A DNA stretch of 64,000 nt from Linanthus parryae. Lineage: Eukaryota; Streptophyta; Magnoliopsida; Ericales; Polemoniaceae. The notes beneath the pieces were generated by a model. That model saw only the letters and a program-made list of their open reading frames with translations, did no database searches and was not told the origin of the DNA. Positions 20,981 through 32,620 of this stretch are shown one piece after another; position 1 is the first letter of the stretch, and each line of letters opens with the position of its first letter. The stretch spans positions 70,903,491 through 70,967,490 of the forward strand of contig JALGPY010000003.1 of NCBI GenBank assembly GCA_023055425.1, given 5' to 3'. Both the position numbers and the translations under genes were made by a program.

Positions 20981-21908
20981 CCATTACCATTACCTTAGTC
21001 AAAAGGAAGGAAAAAAGACCAAACACACCTATCACACCGGAACTGACGAATATACCCTCAACCCTCACCAAACAGAGACAGAGAATACAAGGACGAAGCC
21101 GTAATTACGACACAACCATCACTCCATCAGCTTACGACTGCCTAATTACCAAACCACCCTTACATCGCCCAATAGTCACGTATGAACGCCAGGGGTAGTG
21201 TCGTCCTTTCCGGAGGAAACCAGTGAACAGTAATAGGGAAGATGTAAATGTCATTCCCCGCCACGTTATTACAGATCTACCAAACCCACATAGCTGTAAA
21301 TACCAAACATAAAGAGGGATACATTCCAGATTTTCCCATTAGCGTCCACCAACTACTGAAATACCCTTCCCCATCACAAAAAAACGAAAATACCAAACAC
21401 TGTCATGTGTAAATGGAAACTACAATCATGGGCACAATAATGAATCCGCGGAAAGTAACCGCACACCAGTCACACACCACGCATCAAAAGACGGAAATAC
21501 CCTCAGCCATCGCAGCACATATTCTGGCAGAAGAGGGGCAAAACAGTAATTTCAACACGACATAAATCCATAGACTTGTTGCCACCTAATAACCACAATA
21601 CCCTTCCCACCCACCACTCACTCACGCACATAACCGGGCTAAGAGAAAAGGGAAAAATGTGTAATTTTCGAAAAACCATAAATCCATTATGTTCTTACTG
21701 ACAATGACCACAACCCTTAAATCTCATGCCACATAACCATAGAAACATGGACGCGAGGGACAACGAAGTCATTTGTGGAACACCCAACTGCAAAGGTGAC
21801 CAAAATACCCCTAAATCTCACCACCCCATAACATAAAAACATGGACGCGAGGGACAGAACCGTCTTCTAGCACGTGAACAGTTCCAACCCATGATTTATT
21901 TTATATTA
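20981..21908 (-). other. Helitron leader with short repeated phrases
   Basis: On the minus strand, many short motifs of the kind 'gggtattttggtc', 'gggcaaaacagtaatttc' in reverse, and 'gtccctcgcgtccatg' recur at irregular spacing over about 0.9 kb. This pattern is typical of the 5' untranslated part of plant Helitrons. No ORF is supported. Confidence 0.5.
21708..21872. repeat. Two tandem copies of about 92 bases near Helitron 5' end
   Basis: 21708-21779 and 21800-21872 share CCTAAATCTCA...CATAACCATAAAAACATGGACGC-type sequence ending GGACGCGAGGGACA. They are imperfect copies with different spacers. Confidence 0.75.
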
Positions 21909-21918
21909 GGTAGTTAGA
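21909..21918 (-). other. Helitron 5' terminus
   Basis: Minus-strand TCTAACTACC with A on the outer side. Plant Helitrons typically start TC followed by an AT-rich TATA-like stretch, as here. Confidence 0.6.
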
Positions 21919-23435
21919 TTCTCTTGTAAAATAGTCAACATATTGATGAAAAAAAAATTACTACGAATTGAATAAAAACTTACAACAATGTGGGAATTTA
22001 TATCATACGTATTTACAACATAAAGTGTAGCATGCCCTTCATCCTCAGCAAGATAATCTCATCCCCGGATTCAAGGACCTATCCACCCTTTTTAGTACTG
22101 ACATTCTCCAAAGGAATTAACTAAATATCATCTATGACATAAAGGAATTAGAAAAAACTAATGCTTCTATATATAAGCAAACTCTTTTTTTTCAGAAAGT
22201 AATAAGATAAACTATACATGTGATCTCAATGTGGTTGAACTAAAACTATGCCCTAAATCTGAAGCAGTTACGTGCGGTGTTTTAAATAAGAAACCGCAAA
22301 ATGAAACAATGAGTCACGCAGAAAACTATGTTAGTCTTTTGAAAAATATTATGCTTTAAGAAGTCATTTAAATGAGCATGAATTTTACAAAGAATGCATC
22401 ATCCTCTATAAAAGTAGGACGAAAAATACTTGCATATTTTAGCTTTCCATGACGATTGAATTTGAAAACTAAATTATATTGTTGGGATACACACTAAAAT
22501 AAATATCATACAAAGTAAAAACAAAAACATGTAAAATCTAGCATTTTTCACTTCGAGCTGCTAGAGATGCTTTTACAAGTGAACCATACAAACACAAACT
22601 TACAAGATGAACAACACTAGTCACTACTACATCTACTCATACTTCTGCTATCGAAGTTACTTATTCATTGCTATGGTCAAGACTGATCACATCACGACGG
22701 GGTACTACACAAGCTGATATTAAAAGCCTCACGCCCAAATAAAAAAAAATTATTATCGCAGCCCAATTACAGAACTAGTTGAATTAGGTGGTGGAACTTC
22801 TGAATTTTTCATTAAGAAAAGTATTACATTTCGTAAAAATTTAATTATATGCTTATGCGCATTGGGAATATAAATGTTCAACTCATGCACTATGAACATA
22901 ATGGAAATTTTTCACTTTTGAATATCACTTTGAAATTTTGACCACACAAGTTCATCTCCAACAACCTTGCAAGCTATAGACCATGGTAGAGAATTGTATA
23001 ACCTAAATAAATTAATAAGCATTGACAAATGTTCAGGTTTGGGTGAGTTTCGCTCAAACGTAGAAGATACTAGTCGCAATGAAATTATTTGTCATGTTAA
23101 CCATTTAATACCATGTTTACTAGTAATACGATACGTAACTTGTTAAAATTCCATGAAGTGATGGTCTACTAACCACAAAACTAGTGGTAATCATGACATG
23201 GCTGGGTCTTTTTTAGCCATGTCACCGAAGCTGAAAACATTAATATATTAGCCATAATAGAGTAACATATAACTTAGGAGTAAGTAAGGTCACTTATTTA
23301 AACTGATTAGACAAAGTCATATTACTTCATTTCGTTTTCATATCAATAATAGTTTTTAGTTTTCTCAATGGAGTTTCTTATTATTTTAAGTTATATTACA
23401 CATGTTCTCTTTATACTTCATACACTTGACCATGA
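21919..23435. other. Unassigned AT-rich DNA
   Basis: About 1.5 kb flanking the Helitron end. I read it on both strands and found no ORF longer than random, no LTR boundary and no recognisable transposase or retroelement motif. It may be very old repeat DNA or the Helitron's original target. Copia sequence starts at about 23436. Confidence 0.4.
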
Positions 23436-24741
23436 ACACAACAAATCCATTCGTATCTTACTTGCTATTCTAGCTTATCACGACTATCAGATTTGGCATA
23501 TGGATGTCAAAACACCATTTCTGCAAGAAAATCTCCCTGAGGATGTGTACGTAACACAACAAGAGGGTTTCACGGATCCAGAGCATGCAAACAAAGTTTG
23601 CAAGTTGCAGCGATCCATTTATGGATTGAAGCAAGCTTCTAGGAGTTGGAATCTACGTATTGATGATGCAGTCGAAGAGTTTGGCTTCATCAAGAACGAA
23701 GATGAACCTTGTGTCTACAAGAATGTTAGTTTGAGCTCTATTGTGTTTCTGGTCTTGTATGTGGATGACATACTACTCATTGGAAATGATGTCCATACCT
23801 TGCAATCTGTTAAATATTGGCCAGGGATGTGTTTCTTAATGAAGGACTTAGGGGATTCAACTTATATACTAGGTATCAAGATCTATAGGAAAAGATTTAG
23901 GAAGCAGCTCGGCCTATGTTAAAGTACATATATAGACAAGGTGTTGACGCGGTTCAACATGTAAGCATCGAACAAAGGTATATTGTCCATGTCGCATGGA
24001 GTCACCCTTACAAAGGCTGATTGTCCTTCCAATTAGATTGAAAAGGACCACATGAGTAAGATCCCATATGTGTCGCCTATTAGATCTATCATGTACTCCA
24101 TGTTATGTACTAGTCCAGATGTGTCATACGCATTGAGTATTGCAAGCAGATACCAGTCCAATTCGGGTGAGAGTCACTGGATAGCTGTCAAGAATATCCT
24201 TAAGAACTTAATAAGAACTAAGGATGCATTCTTTATAAATGGAGGAGAGGAAGAAATCAGTGGAATAGGCTACACTGACGCAAGCTTCCAAACCAACTAA
24301 GATGATTACATATCGCAATCGGGTTATGTGTTTTCCCTAAATTAAGGAGTTGTGAGCTGCAAAAGTTCCAAGCAAGAGAAAGTTGTTGATTCTACAACTG
24401 AAGCTGAGTACATTGCTGCGTCAGGCACAACAAAGGAAGCTGTTTGGATTAAGAAGTTCATCACTGATCTGGGTGTGGCTCCTAGCATAGTGGATCCCAT
24501 AGCGTTGCACTGTGACAACACTGGGGCAATCACAAAAGCCATGGAATCCAGGGCACACCAAAAATCTATGCACATACTTAGGATATTCCATCTCATTGGA
24601 GAGATCATCGGTAGAAGAGATGTGAAGGTATTGAAGATTCCAACAGACAATAATCTTTGAGATCCACTGACAAGGCCGCTTGTTTAGCGAAAGCATGAAG
24701 GGCACACTAGATCTATATGCATAGAAGAAGCACCAGATTAG
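23436..24741 (+). pseudogene. Copia pol fragment, RT and RNase H (element D, copy 1)
   Basis: Reads RT from KSIRILLAILAYHDYQIWHM through QRSIYGLKQASRSWN and the active site LYVDDILLIGNDV to KRFRKQLGLC followed by a stop at 23920. It continues in frame through SKIPYVSPIRSIMYSMLC and RNase H (YTDASFQTN, stop, QSGYVFSLN, stop, DSTTEAEYIAASGTTKEAVW, LHCDNTGAITKA). At least five in-frame stops. It is closely related to the pol at 54208-56685 on the other strand. The part upstream of RT is absent in this copy. Confidence 0.9.
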
Positions 24742-24761
24742 CTCTAGTGCACGTGGGAGAC

Positions 24762-25246
24762 TAGTGGAGTAGATGCCCTAGAGGCAACCTTATTTTAGTA
24801 TGAACATTGTTTTGGCTAGAACATTCATTCAATATTTATGGAGATATTTAATATAATGAAGTCCTTAAATTATAATTGTTGTTTATCTTGAATATCCCTA
24901 CTCCAGTACATTGATTAATCGGATGATCAGTAAAGACTAGTATGTGGGTAGAATGATATGGACATCAATTTAACACATGGGTATGCAATAAGTGTAATGG
25001 CATACTGGATTGACCCACCACGAGAAGGATACATTAGATTATGTCAATTCCACAAGTGCTTCTCGTAGTGACAATGGTGTTGTAGTCCTTAGACTTGAAG
25101 TCACTAGATACTCTAGTTGTGAAACATCATGTTTTGATCTCGTCAAACACTACACCGTAACTGGGTAGTAAAAAAGAGGTAATCGGACATGATAGGAAGC
25201 AAGATGAGAGATGGTAGTGATGTAGAGAGGATTTTTTCCTCCTACA
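24762..25246 (+). repeat. 3' LTR of copia D, first 485 bases (copy 1)
   Basis: Starts TAGTGGAGTAGATGCCC, a mutated TGTTGGAATAGATGCCC, just after the GTGGGAGAC polypurine tract. It follows the same family LTR to TTTCCTCCTACA, where Sirevirus S1 begins at 25247. The remaining LTR half is absent here but present for copy 2 at 48287-49216. Confidence 0.85.
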
Positions 25247-26430
25247 TGTAAGTTCACAGTTGGTTTCAAAGCTTTGAAACTGGTTTCAAAGCCTTGAAAC
25301 TGCACATCATTTCACAACATGAAATCAGGGGGAGTCTTCATACTATTTATTCTCTAATCTCCTACACTTTATCATACTTTATTATATGATGAAAGAAAAA
25401 CTAATTTTGTGTTAAAACATTCTTTGATCTTATCATTTGGCTAACTTTTGCAGGGATTGTTTTGCAGGAAGTTACTTAATTTGCAGAATTGCAGAATAGG
25501 AAATTCAAGCCCGAAGATAGATCCTACTGTTATGGAAACATGTCTGAACTTTCCTTTGACTTGCAGATTGAAGATCATATCAAAATCAATGAGAAAATCA
25601 AGCAGCTATCCGTTTGAAGCAAGTTGTAGAGAGTCAAAGATCTGCTGGAGGATTTTTAGGGATTTATGTTGGAGTTCCTATGTATGTTGTAGTTCAAATT
25701 AACAGTGGTGTACAAATAATTCAGAGAGATAGACAAGTGTGGAGCATTACACATAGATTCATAGACTCCCATGGATTTAAGAAGATCAATCATCGACTCA
25801 ATCCATTATAAAATTTCAGAAGAACACTTCAAGCTTTACTTGCTTAATTGTCTTTACAATGTTCTTCATCCTGAGCTTTATTTGTATATCATTTTCTTAT
25901 ACTACTTAATCATCTCTTCTCTTGAGTTGTTCATGAGGAACAACAGAGATTCTTATTGTATCAATTAGCTAGAGCAGGTACTTGATAGGTTAGGGAGAAC
26001 CACTGGCTTGAAAAGAGTAAAGAAATTCTCTAGGCCAAATATCTAGGGCTTAGCTTTTGATAAATAAGAAGTTGTTGAAATCCTAAAGGGATTAGATCCC
26101 TCGGGCGGAGAGTAGGTCACTTAGGACCAATTTTTGTAATAAATCCCAGTTTTCATTTTCTTGCATTTCATTTCTACACTTGTCTTTATAACTGCTTCAA
26201 AGAGGTTTCAGTTCAAAGATTTTCAAAGCTTTGAAACTATATGTATCTTTTAAACTGTCTGCGTGGATTTCAAATCCTTGAACCTTAGTTCAAAGCTTTG
26301 AAATACTTCAAGTTCTTCTCATTTTTCCTTCAAATCCATTCCTTTGGCAAACGTTTTCATACTCTATTCAAGCCCCCCCCCCCTTCTAGAGTTTTGATCC
26401 TGTATTCACATACATGCATTACAATCTTCA
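25247..26430 (+). repeat. 5' LTR of Sirevirus S1
   Basis: 1184 bases, TGTAAGTTCACAGTTGG ... ACAATCTTCA, with the primer site after it. Palindromes TTTCAAAGCTTTGAAA are perfect at 25264-25279 and 26221-26236; another lies near 26290. A run of 12 C's is near 26371. Close to the 38212 LTR (a few percent different), more distant from 47127. Confidence 0.95.
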
Positions 26431-26432
26431 AT

Positions 26433-26444
26433 TAGTATCAGAGC
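26433..26444 (+). other. Primer binding site, mutated
   Basis: TAGTATCAGAGC, one base off the TGGTATCAGAGC initiator tRNA-Met site, two bases after the LTR end. Confidence 0.8.
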
Positions 26445-26479
26445 TTCTATCACTATATAGATCTAACAATCTTGTGATC

Positions 26480-28268
26480 ATGAGTAATGTCGGTGAAGGT
26501 GAATTCTCACAGGGAAGAGCTTCTAACACACCTCCTTTGTTTTGGAGATAATTGTTTGCACTGGGAAGCATTGCTAAAAATGTTTATCATTGATCAGGAT
26601 ATTGAACTATGGTCTATTATGCAGAATGGACCTCACAAGTTCTACACAGAAAAAGATGGGATTAGAACTCCCAAACCTGAAAACTCTCTCTCTACTTCTG
26701 AATTAGAACAACTTTCAAAGAATTATAGAGCCTATGAATCTTTTGTATTCTGATTTGAATACAGATGAATTCAATAGGATTTTTTACCTGCAAGACTTCT
26801 AAGGAAATTTGGGATAAATTGGTGGTCACCTTTGAAGGAACAAGCCAAGTGAAGAAAACTAAGATCAACATATTCCTAAGACCGTATGAACTATTCAAGA
26901 TAAATGGAGATGAATCAATCAAAGACATGTTCAAGAGGTTTACTGAAATTGTCAACAATCAAGAGTCCTTGGGGAAATCATTCTCCAATGAAGAGAAAGT
27001 CAGAAAGATCTTGAGAAGTCTTCTCAAAGACAAATGGGAACCAAAGACCACAGCCATTGAAGAAGCTCAAGATATGTCCTCTCTCCACCTAGATGATTTA
27101 CAGGGAAAGCTACTTACACACGATATCTCCATGAGTGAAGCTGATAGAGACCTACCAGAAAGAGTGAAGAATCTAGCACTCAAGGCCAAAAAAAGTGAAC
27201 AACCTCAAAGCTTTGAAAAATAATAAGATGATGAAGAAGATCCTTTTGCTCTCATTTCCAAATCCTGGAAAAGGATTCTTAAAATGAAAAAGTCCTCTGG
27301 AAACAAAGACTTCAGCAGAGACAAATTCAGATCTTTAAGTAACAGGGACTAAAAAGGTAAGTCCTCTTCCCATGGAAATAAATCTGAAGTAATGAATTGC
27401 TTTGAGTGTGGTGATGCAGGACACTTGACCAGAGATTGTCCTCACAAGAAAAGAAAGCATTTTCAAAAGAAGGACCATGATAGAAAGAAGAAGACCATGA
27501 GAGCTTCATGGAGTGATTCTGATTCTTTGCGTGAATCTACATCAGAAGAAGATCAAGCCAAATTTAAATTAAAGCAAAGTTACTTCTGAGATTTTGAAAG
27601 CAATTCTTCTGAATGAAGAAAATTACTTAAATGAAATCAATTCCTTAAAGGAGAAATCTCATGAGCAAGCAAAATAAAATTTTCAATTAGTTTGTCAGAA
27701 CAAGCATCTAATAATTTCATAGGCAAAGACAAACAGAGATTTGAAAGATTTGGAAACTAATTTCAAAGACTTAAAAAACTCGAGTCAAAGAAGTTGTAAC
27801 AGATAAATCTCGTTTGAGTGAGAACCTTGTTAATCTAAGACATCAGCATGATGAACTAGAGGAATAGAAGACTCTTTTGGTTGAGAAAATTCAAGAGTCA
27901 AAAAATGCTTTGACAAAGCTTGCTAGCTCTGATCGTTATCTCAGCTTGATTCTTCAAAGAAGTTTGCATTCTGTTCACAAAACTGGTATTGGATAATTCA
28001 AAATTTCCAGGAAAGAAGAATACCAGATTTGTGAAAGCAGATAGCATACATTCTCCAAAATGTCATTATTGTGGCAAGATTTGTCATTTTAAGATGACCT
28101 GCCTCTTAAAAAGAACAGAACCTCGCATCTTGAGGAATACTTTTCCATTCCATCTTAATGGACAGGTGAGACAGATTTGGTTTCCTAAAGGGGTCAGATC
28201 ACCTAACATGGTTGATCCCGGATATGAATCCAAATATTACACTTGGTCTAACAGTTGGGTAAGGCAGT
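26480..28268 (+). pseudogene. Sirevirus gag (S1)
   Basis: ATG 26480 (MSNVGEGEFSQGRA) shifts frame early; the conserved gag core is MFIIDQDIELWSIMQNGPHKF (26574-26640 region) and 26765-27223 (IWDKLVVTFEGTSQVKKTKI, IKDMFKRFTEIVNNQESLGK, WEPKTTAIEEAQ), a UBN2-type copia gag. A CCHC knuckle CFECGDAGHLTRDC is at 27398-27439, and a second zinc-finger-like CHYCGKICHFKMTC is at 28061-28102. Between them lies a coiled-coil-like stretch broken by stops. Gag would form the particle and bind RNA. A palindrome TCAAAGCTTTGA at about 27205 is read as QSFEK at the end of the main frame. Confidence 0.85.
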
Positions 28269-29620
28269 GAATGGTGTTTCCAGGTTGCCAGAAAGAGAAA
28301 AGAGCATAAGTGGATTATGGATAGTGGTTACTCCAGAAACATAAGTGGAAAAGGTTCTTTATTCGTTGAACTAAAAGAACATTCAAAAGGGACAACCACA
28401 CTTGCTGAAAAAGGAAGATGCAATATCATAGGAATTGGTAAAGTTGGTAACGGTGCTAAAACTTCTATTTCATATGTTTATCTTGGAGATGGTCTAAAGT
28501 TTAATCTTCTTAGTGTATCTGAGCTATGTGATAAAGGTAATAAGGTTAGTTTTGACGAGGAGAAATGTGTGGTGCAAGATAAAAAATCTAGAAATTGCAT
28601 TCTCACGGCTCTTAGGTCAAACAATGTTTACTACTTGAATACTAACAAAGTTGCATGAGAAAGTCTGAAATGGGCTTTGAAAGGGGATCAAATATTTGGC
28701 ACAAAAATCTAGGACATATCAGCTTGAAGACACTGAATAAGCTAGTCTCTAAGGACCTGGTAAGAGTACTGCCATCCATCAAGTTTAAAGATTGAGAGGT
28801 ATGCAAAGTTTGTGCTCAAGGAAAGTAGACAAGGATCTCACTCAAGCCTAAGAACTTTGTAAGTACAACTAGACCTATTGAACTGCTTCATATGGATCGG
28901 TGTTGTCCTATGAGAGTTCCTACTTCAAAGGGTAAGAAGTATATGCTGGTTATTGTTGATGATTTCTCTAGATTTACTTGGGTAATGTTCTTAAGAGATA
29001 AGTCTTATGCTCTGTCTGAATTTTCAAAACTTTGTAAGGACTTTCAAACTTCGAAAACTTGCAAATTAATTCAATAAGGAGTGATCATGATAGAGAATTT
29101 GATCAACTAGAGTTTGATTTATTCGGTGCCAAGTTTGGTATTTCTCACAACTTTTCTGCTCCTAGAACTCCTCAACAAAATGGTGTAGTTGAAAGGAAAA
29201 CAGATTTCTTAAGGACATGTCAAGGACAATGCTTTTGGAAAACAAATTGCCTAAGTCTTTTTGGGCAGAGGCTTTCAACACTGAAAATTATATTTGAACA
29301 GGTTCCTGATTAGGCCTATTTTGAAGAAAACTCCTTATGAACTTTTCAAAGATAGAAAGCCAAATATTTGTTATTTCAAACCTTTTGGCTGTACTTGTTT
29401 TATTTACTTAAATGGTAAGGCTAATCTTGGTATGTTTGATGCCAGAAGTGATGAAGGTATTTTCCTTGGTGATTCTTTGAATAGCAAAGCCTATAGAGTT
29501 TACAATATGAAAACCAAGCTTGTTGAGGAAAGTATACATGTTATATTTGATGAAAGCAATGATGGTTCTTTGAGTGAAGGTTTTTGAAGACTTAAAATTG
29601 AACAAGCATGAGTCAGATGA
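28269..29620 (+). pseudogene. Sirevirus protease and integrase (S1)
   Basis: The protease starts at about 28314 with MDSGYSRNISGKGSLF (DSG motif kept) and continues to LKFNLLSVSELCDKG. Then come the pre-integrase zinc region (WHKNLGHISLKTLNKLVSKD, CKVCAQGK) and the integrase core (VIVDDFSRFTWVMFLRDKS; SDHDREFDQLEFD; SAPRTPQQNGVVERK holding the catalytic Glu). Stops at 28660, 28793, 28829 and 29075 plus frameshifts break it. The end (29294-29587) is the integrase C-terminal part (LKKTPYELFKDRKPNICYFK). Confidence 0.85.
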
Positions 29621-31451
29621 TGAAGCATATCTAGAGAATGGTTCTAAGACTAATATGCAGGAAATCAGAAGGGATTTTCAAAGCCTTGAAAGTGGCTCTC
29701 AAAGCCTTGAAACATAATCTAAAAAGAACACAGAGTGGTCAAGCCACTACTTCAAGCTCTCAAGGTCTTGAAAAGATTCATGGAGAAACATGGACAAAAA
29801 GAAAGAAGTTCATATATATATGTCATCTCATCCAACAGAAAACATTTCTAATCCATCCACTGGTACACAAACAAGATCTCAGTTAAAAAAACTTGTGTGA
29901 TTTTAATGATTTTGTGTCTCTTGTAGAACCTAATAATGTGAGGAAGCATTACAAGAAGCATAATGGATCATTGCAATGCAAAGTGAGCTGAATGAATTTG
30001 AGAGGAACAAATTCTAGAAGCTAGTTTCTCCTCCCAATTATTAATATGTAATTGGAACAAGGTGGGTGTTAAAAACCAAGCAGGATGAAAATGGCAAGGT
30101 TATCAGGAATAAGGAAAGACTAGTAGCTCAAGGCTACAACCAGGAAGAAGGTATACATTATGAGGAGACTTTTTTTGTGTAGCCAGGTTGGAAGCAATAA
30201 GAATGTTAATTGCATTTGCATCACATAAGAACATCCAAAAAAATCAAATGGATGTTAAATGTGCATTTCTAAATGGTTTTCTGCAAGAAGAAGTCTATGT
30301 TGCTCAACCTCCTGGTTTTGAAAGAGATGAGTATCCAAATCATGTATATAAGCTTGACAAAGCTCTTATGGTCTCATACAAGCTCCAAGAGCTTGGTATG
30401 AAATATTTTAAAAATTCTTACTTGAAATGGTTTCAAAAGAGGCTTAGTTGACAAAACTATTTTCATAAAGACTCGTGAGAAAGACATTTTAGTAGTACAA
30501 GTGTATTTTTATGATATTCTATTTGGTGCTACCAATGATTCTCTTTCCATGGATTTCTCTAGGCTTATGAGCAGGGAATTTGAGATGAGCTTGATGGGAG
30601 AGTTACATTTATTTCTTGGACTTCATGTACATCAAATGAAGGAAGGAATTTTTATACATCAGAATAAGTACACCTAGGATTTGCTGAACAAGTATAATAT
30701 GTATCCATCCAAGGTAGCCAAAACTCCCATGAGTTCTTCACTGTCCTTAGACAAGGATCAAACTGGTAAGAGTATGAACCTGAAAGAGTTCAGAGGTATG
30801 ATTGGTTCACTGCTCTATCTAACTGAAAGTAAGCCAGACATCATTTTTAGTGTTTGTATGTGTGCCAGATTTCAAGCTGATCCTAAAGAGTCTCACTTAG
30901 TCTTTGTCAAAAGAATGTTCAGATATCTCAATGGTACAAAAGACTTAGGGCTTTGGTATCCTAAACAGACTAACTTCTATCTATGGGACTATTCAGATGC
31001 TAACTTTGCAGGATATAAAGTTGATAGAAAAAGCACTTCAGAACGTTGTCGGTTTCTTAGATCATCTCAAATAAGTTGGCATTCCAAAAAGAAAAACTCA
31101 TAAGCTTTATCAGCAGCAGAAGATGGATACATAGCAGCATGTGCTTGCTGCTCACAAGTATTGTGGATAGCTCAACACATGAGAGATCTAGGTTATAACT
31201 TCAGAGATATACCCATCAAATGTGACAACACTGGTTCTATCTCAATTACAAAGAATCCAGTACAACATTCAAGCACTAAGCACATTGATATTAGACATCA
31301 CTTCTTTGTAATTGAGAAAGGTGATGTATCTCTATCATTTGTGCCAACTAACATGCAGTTTGTAGATATCTTCACTAAACCACTGCCAGAAGATAGATTC
31401 AGAGCCCTGAGGTTAGAACTTGGCATGTTGAATAAAGAAGCACTGGTTTAG
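29621..31451 (+). pseudogene. Sirevirus reverse transcriptase and RNase H (S1)
   Basis: The RT N-terminus is badly broken near 29930-30180. It continues with NQMDVKCAFLNGFLQEEVYV (30236 on) and then the active-site region, where YVDD reads YFYD, losing the first catalytic Asp. The thumb/connection and RNase H follow at 30576-31451 (MSREFEMSLMGELHLFLGLH, TPMSSSLSLDKD, DYSDANFAGYKVDRKS, IPIKCDNTGSISITKN, DIFTKPLPEDRF). The natural stop TAG at 31449-31451 sits in the internal polypurine tract. Two palindromes of the CAAAGCCTTG type lie at 29680-29720 in the linker. Confidence 0.85.
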
Positions 31452-31554
31452 GGGGAGCATCAGGTAAGTTATTTGTGTTGCGATGTTTTGAATTTTTTTT
31501 CAAAGCCTTAAAAAGCTTTTCTAGGCCTTGAAAAAAATTTGTGCAGTATAACAG
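31447..31554 (+). other. Internal polypurine tract and post-pol spacer (S1)
   Basis: TTTAGGGGGAGCATCAGG at 31447 overlaps the pol stop. Two degenerate palindromes (TCAAAGCCTTAAAA, TAGGCCTTGAAA) follow. The spacer ends at the junction with element F. Confidence 0.7.
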
Positions 31555-31562
31555 TTTTTCAA

Positions 31563-32620
31563 AATAGGCATAATCAAACTTCTATTAAGCACATAATTGG
31601 CAGTATTAACAACTTCTACCCACAAATACTTTGGCAAATTACTTTCAAGTAGCATGGTCCTAGACATATCCTCAAGTGTCATATTTTTCCTCTCAACTAC
31701 TCCATTTTGCTGAGGGGTTCTAGGTGCAGAGAAGTTGTGTGATATGCCATGCCTTGCACAAAATAAATCAAAGTCAAGCTGAGCAAATTCCCTACCAAGA
31801 TCAGTTCTAGTAGATGCAACAGGCAAGTTTTTCATAGTTTGAAGATCTTTGCACAGTTTAGAAAATTCAGATAAAGCTTCAGTTTTGTCTCTAATAAACA
31901 TAACCCATGTAAATCTGGAATAATCATCTACTACAACAAGCATATACCTCTTACCTTTGGAGTTTGAACTCTCATGGGACCGCACAAGTCCATATGCATA
32001 AGTTCTAAGGGTCTGGAAGTACTTACAAAATTCTTTGGCTTGAATGAGCTTCTTGTTTGTTTACCTTGTACACATGCCATGCAAATCTCATCATATGAGA
32101 ATTTTTGTGATGGTAATCCTCTTACCAAGTCCTTTGAGATGAGTTTATTCAAGGTGTGTATGCTAATATGCCCAAGCTTTCTATGCCAAAGCTTTGAGTC
32201 TTCCTTCAAGGCCTTGAGGCACTTCAGCTTGTCACCTGCAATACTGTTAGTACTCATAGCATATAGATTGTATGATCTAGGAGCAGTGAGTATGCAATCT
32301 CAAGATTTCTCATCTTGCACCACATATTTCTCCTTGTCAAATACAACTTTATAACCTTTATCACATAACTGAGAAATACTAAGCAGCTTATATTTAAGTC
32401 CATCCATAAGATAAACATCATAGATAGAGTTGGTAGAACCATTACCAATACTACCTATACCAATAATATTGCATTTTTCCTTGTCACCAAGTGTAATTGT
32501 TCCACCAGATTTCTCTGTGAGCTCAGTAAAAAGAGACTTATTTCCACTCATATGTCTGAAACAACCACTGTCTAATATCCATTTCAAATCCTTCAAGGCC
32601 TTGGTGACATCCTGCAAAAA
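31563..32620 (-). pseudogene. Sirevirus integrase and protease (F)
   Basis: Minus-strand frames: protease at 32300-32617 with the intact motif WILDSGCFRHMSGNKSLF; pre-integrase and zinc region at 31931-32257 (LWHRKLGHISIHTLNKLISK, CMACVQGKQTRS, LMHMDLCGPM); integrase core at 31563-31985 (VVVDDYSRFTWVMFIRDKTE, TDLGREFAQLDFD, SAPRTPQQNGVVERKN). All three catalytic acidic residues can be seen, although SDHG is changed to TDLG. It ends with NRSLIMPILKN where the junction lies. Fewer lesions than S1 and S2, but frameshifts separate the frames. Confidence 0.85.

Larger units (their letters stand above)
17738..21918 (-). mobile_element. Helitron, 5' portion, truncated
   Basis: Minus-strand element whose 5' end, TCTAACTACCTAATATAAA, lies at 21918 and is preceded by A, as expected for Helitron insertion between A and T. 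It has the long leader of many plant Helitrons with scattered short 'gagggtatttt / agtaatttt' phrases. It ends at 17738 inside the Rep/helicase gene, so the Rep endonuclease, helicase and 3' CTRR terminus are missing. The limit with the gypsy integrase is exact to about five bases. Confidence 0.75.
23436..31562 (+). repeat. Segmental duplication, copy 1
   Basis: Collinear with 36415-44600, offset 12964-13038 bases, differing by a few percent and small indels. It spans copia D pol, the first third of its 3' LTR, and Sirevirus S from 5' LTR to just past pol. Shared decay marks (stop after RKQLGLC, stop after CPSN, the altered LTR start TAGTGG) show that duplication came after these lesions. The left edge is where homology stops in copy 1; the right edge is a microhomology junction. 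Confidence 0.85.
25247..31562 (+). mobile_element. Sirevirus S1, truncated after pol
   Basis: 5' LTR, primer site, gag, protease, integrase, RT and RNase H of a Sirevirus-type Ty1/copia element, inserted in the copia D LTR. The envelope-like gene and 3' LTR are missing; the sequence switches at 31555-31562 to an inverted Sirevirus (F). All genes are interrupted. Confidence 0.9.

Noticed and set aside
25264..25279. Heat-shock element as an explanation for TTTCAAAGCTTTGAAA
   Set aside because: The GAA/TTC units are not spaced as alternating 5-base blocks, so the heat-shock pattern does not fit.
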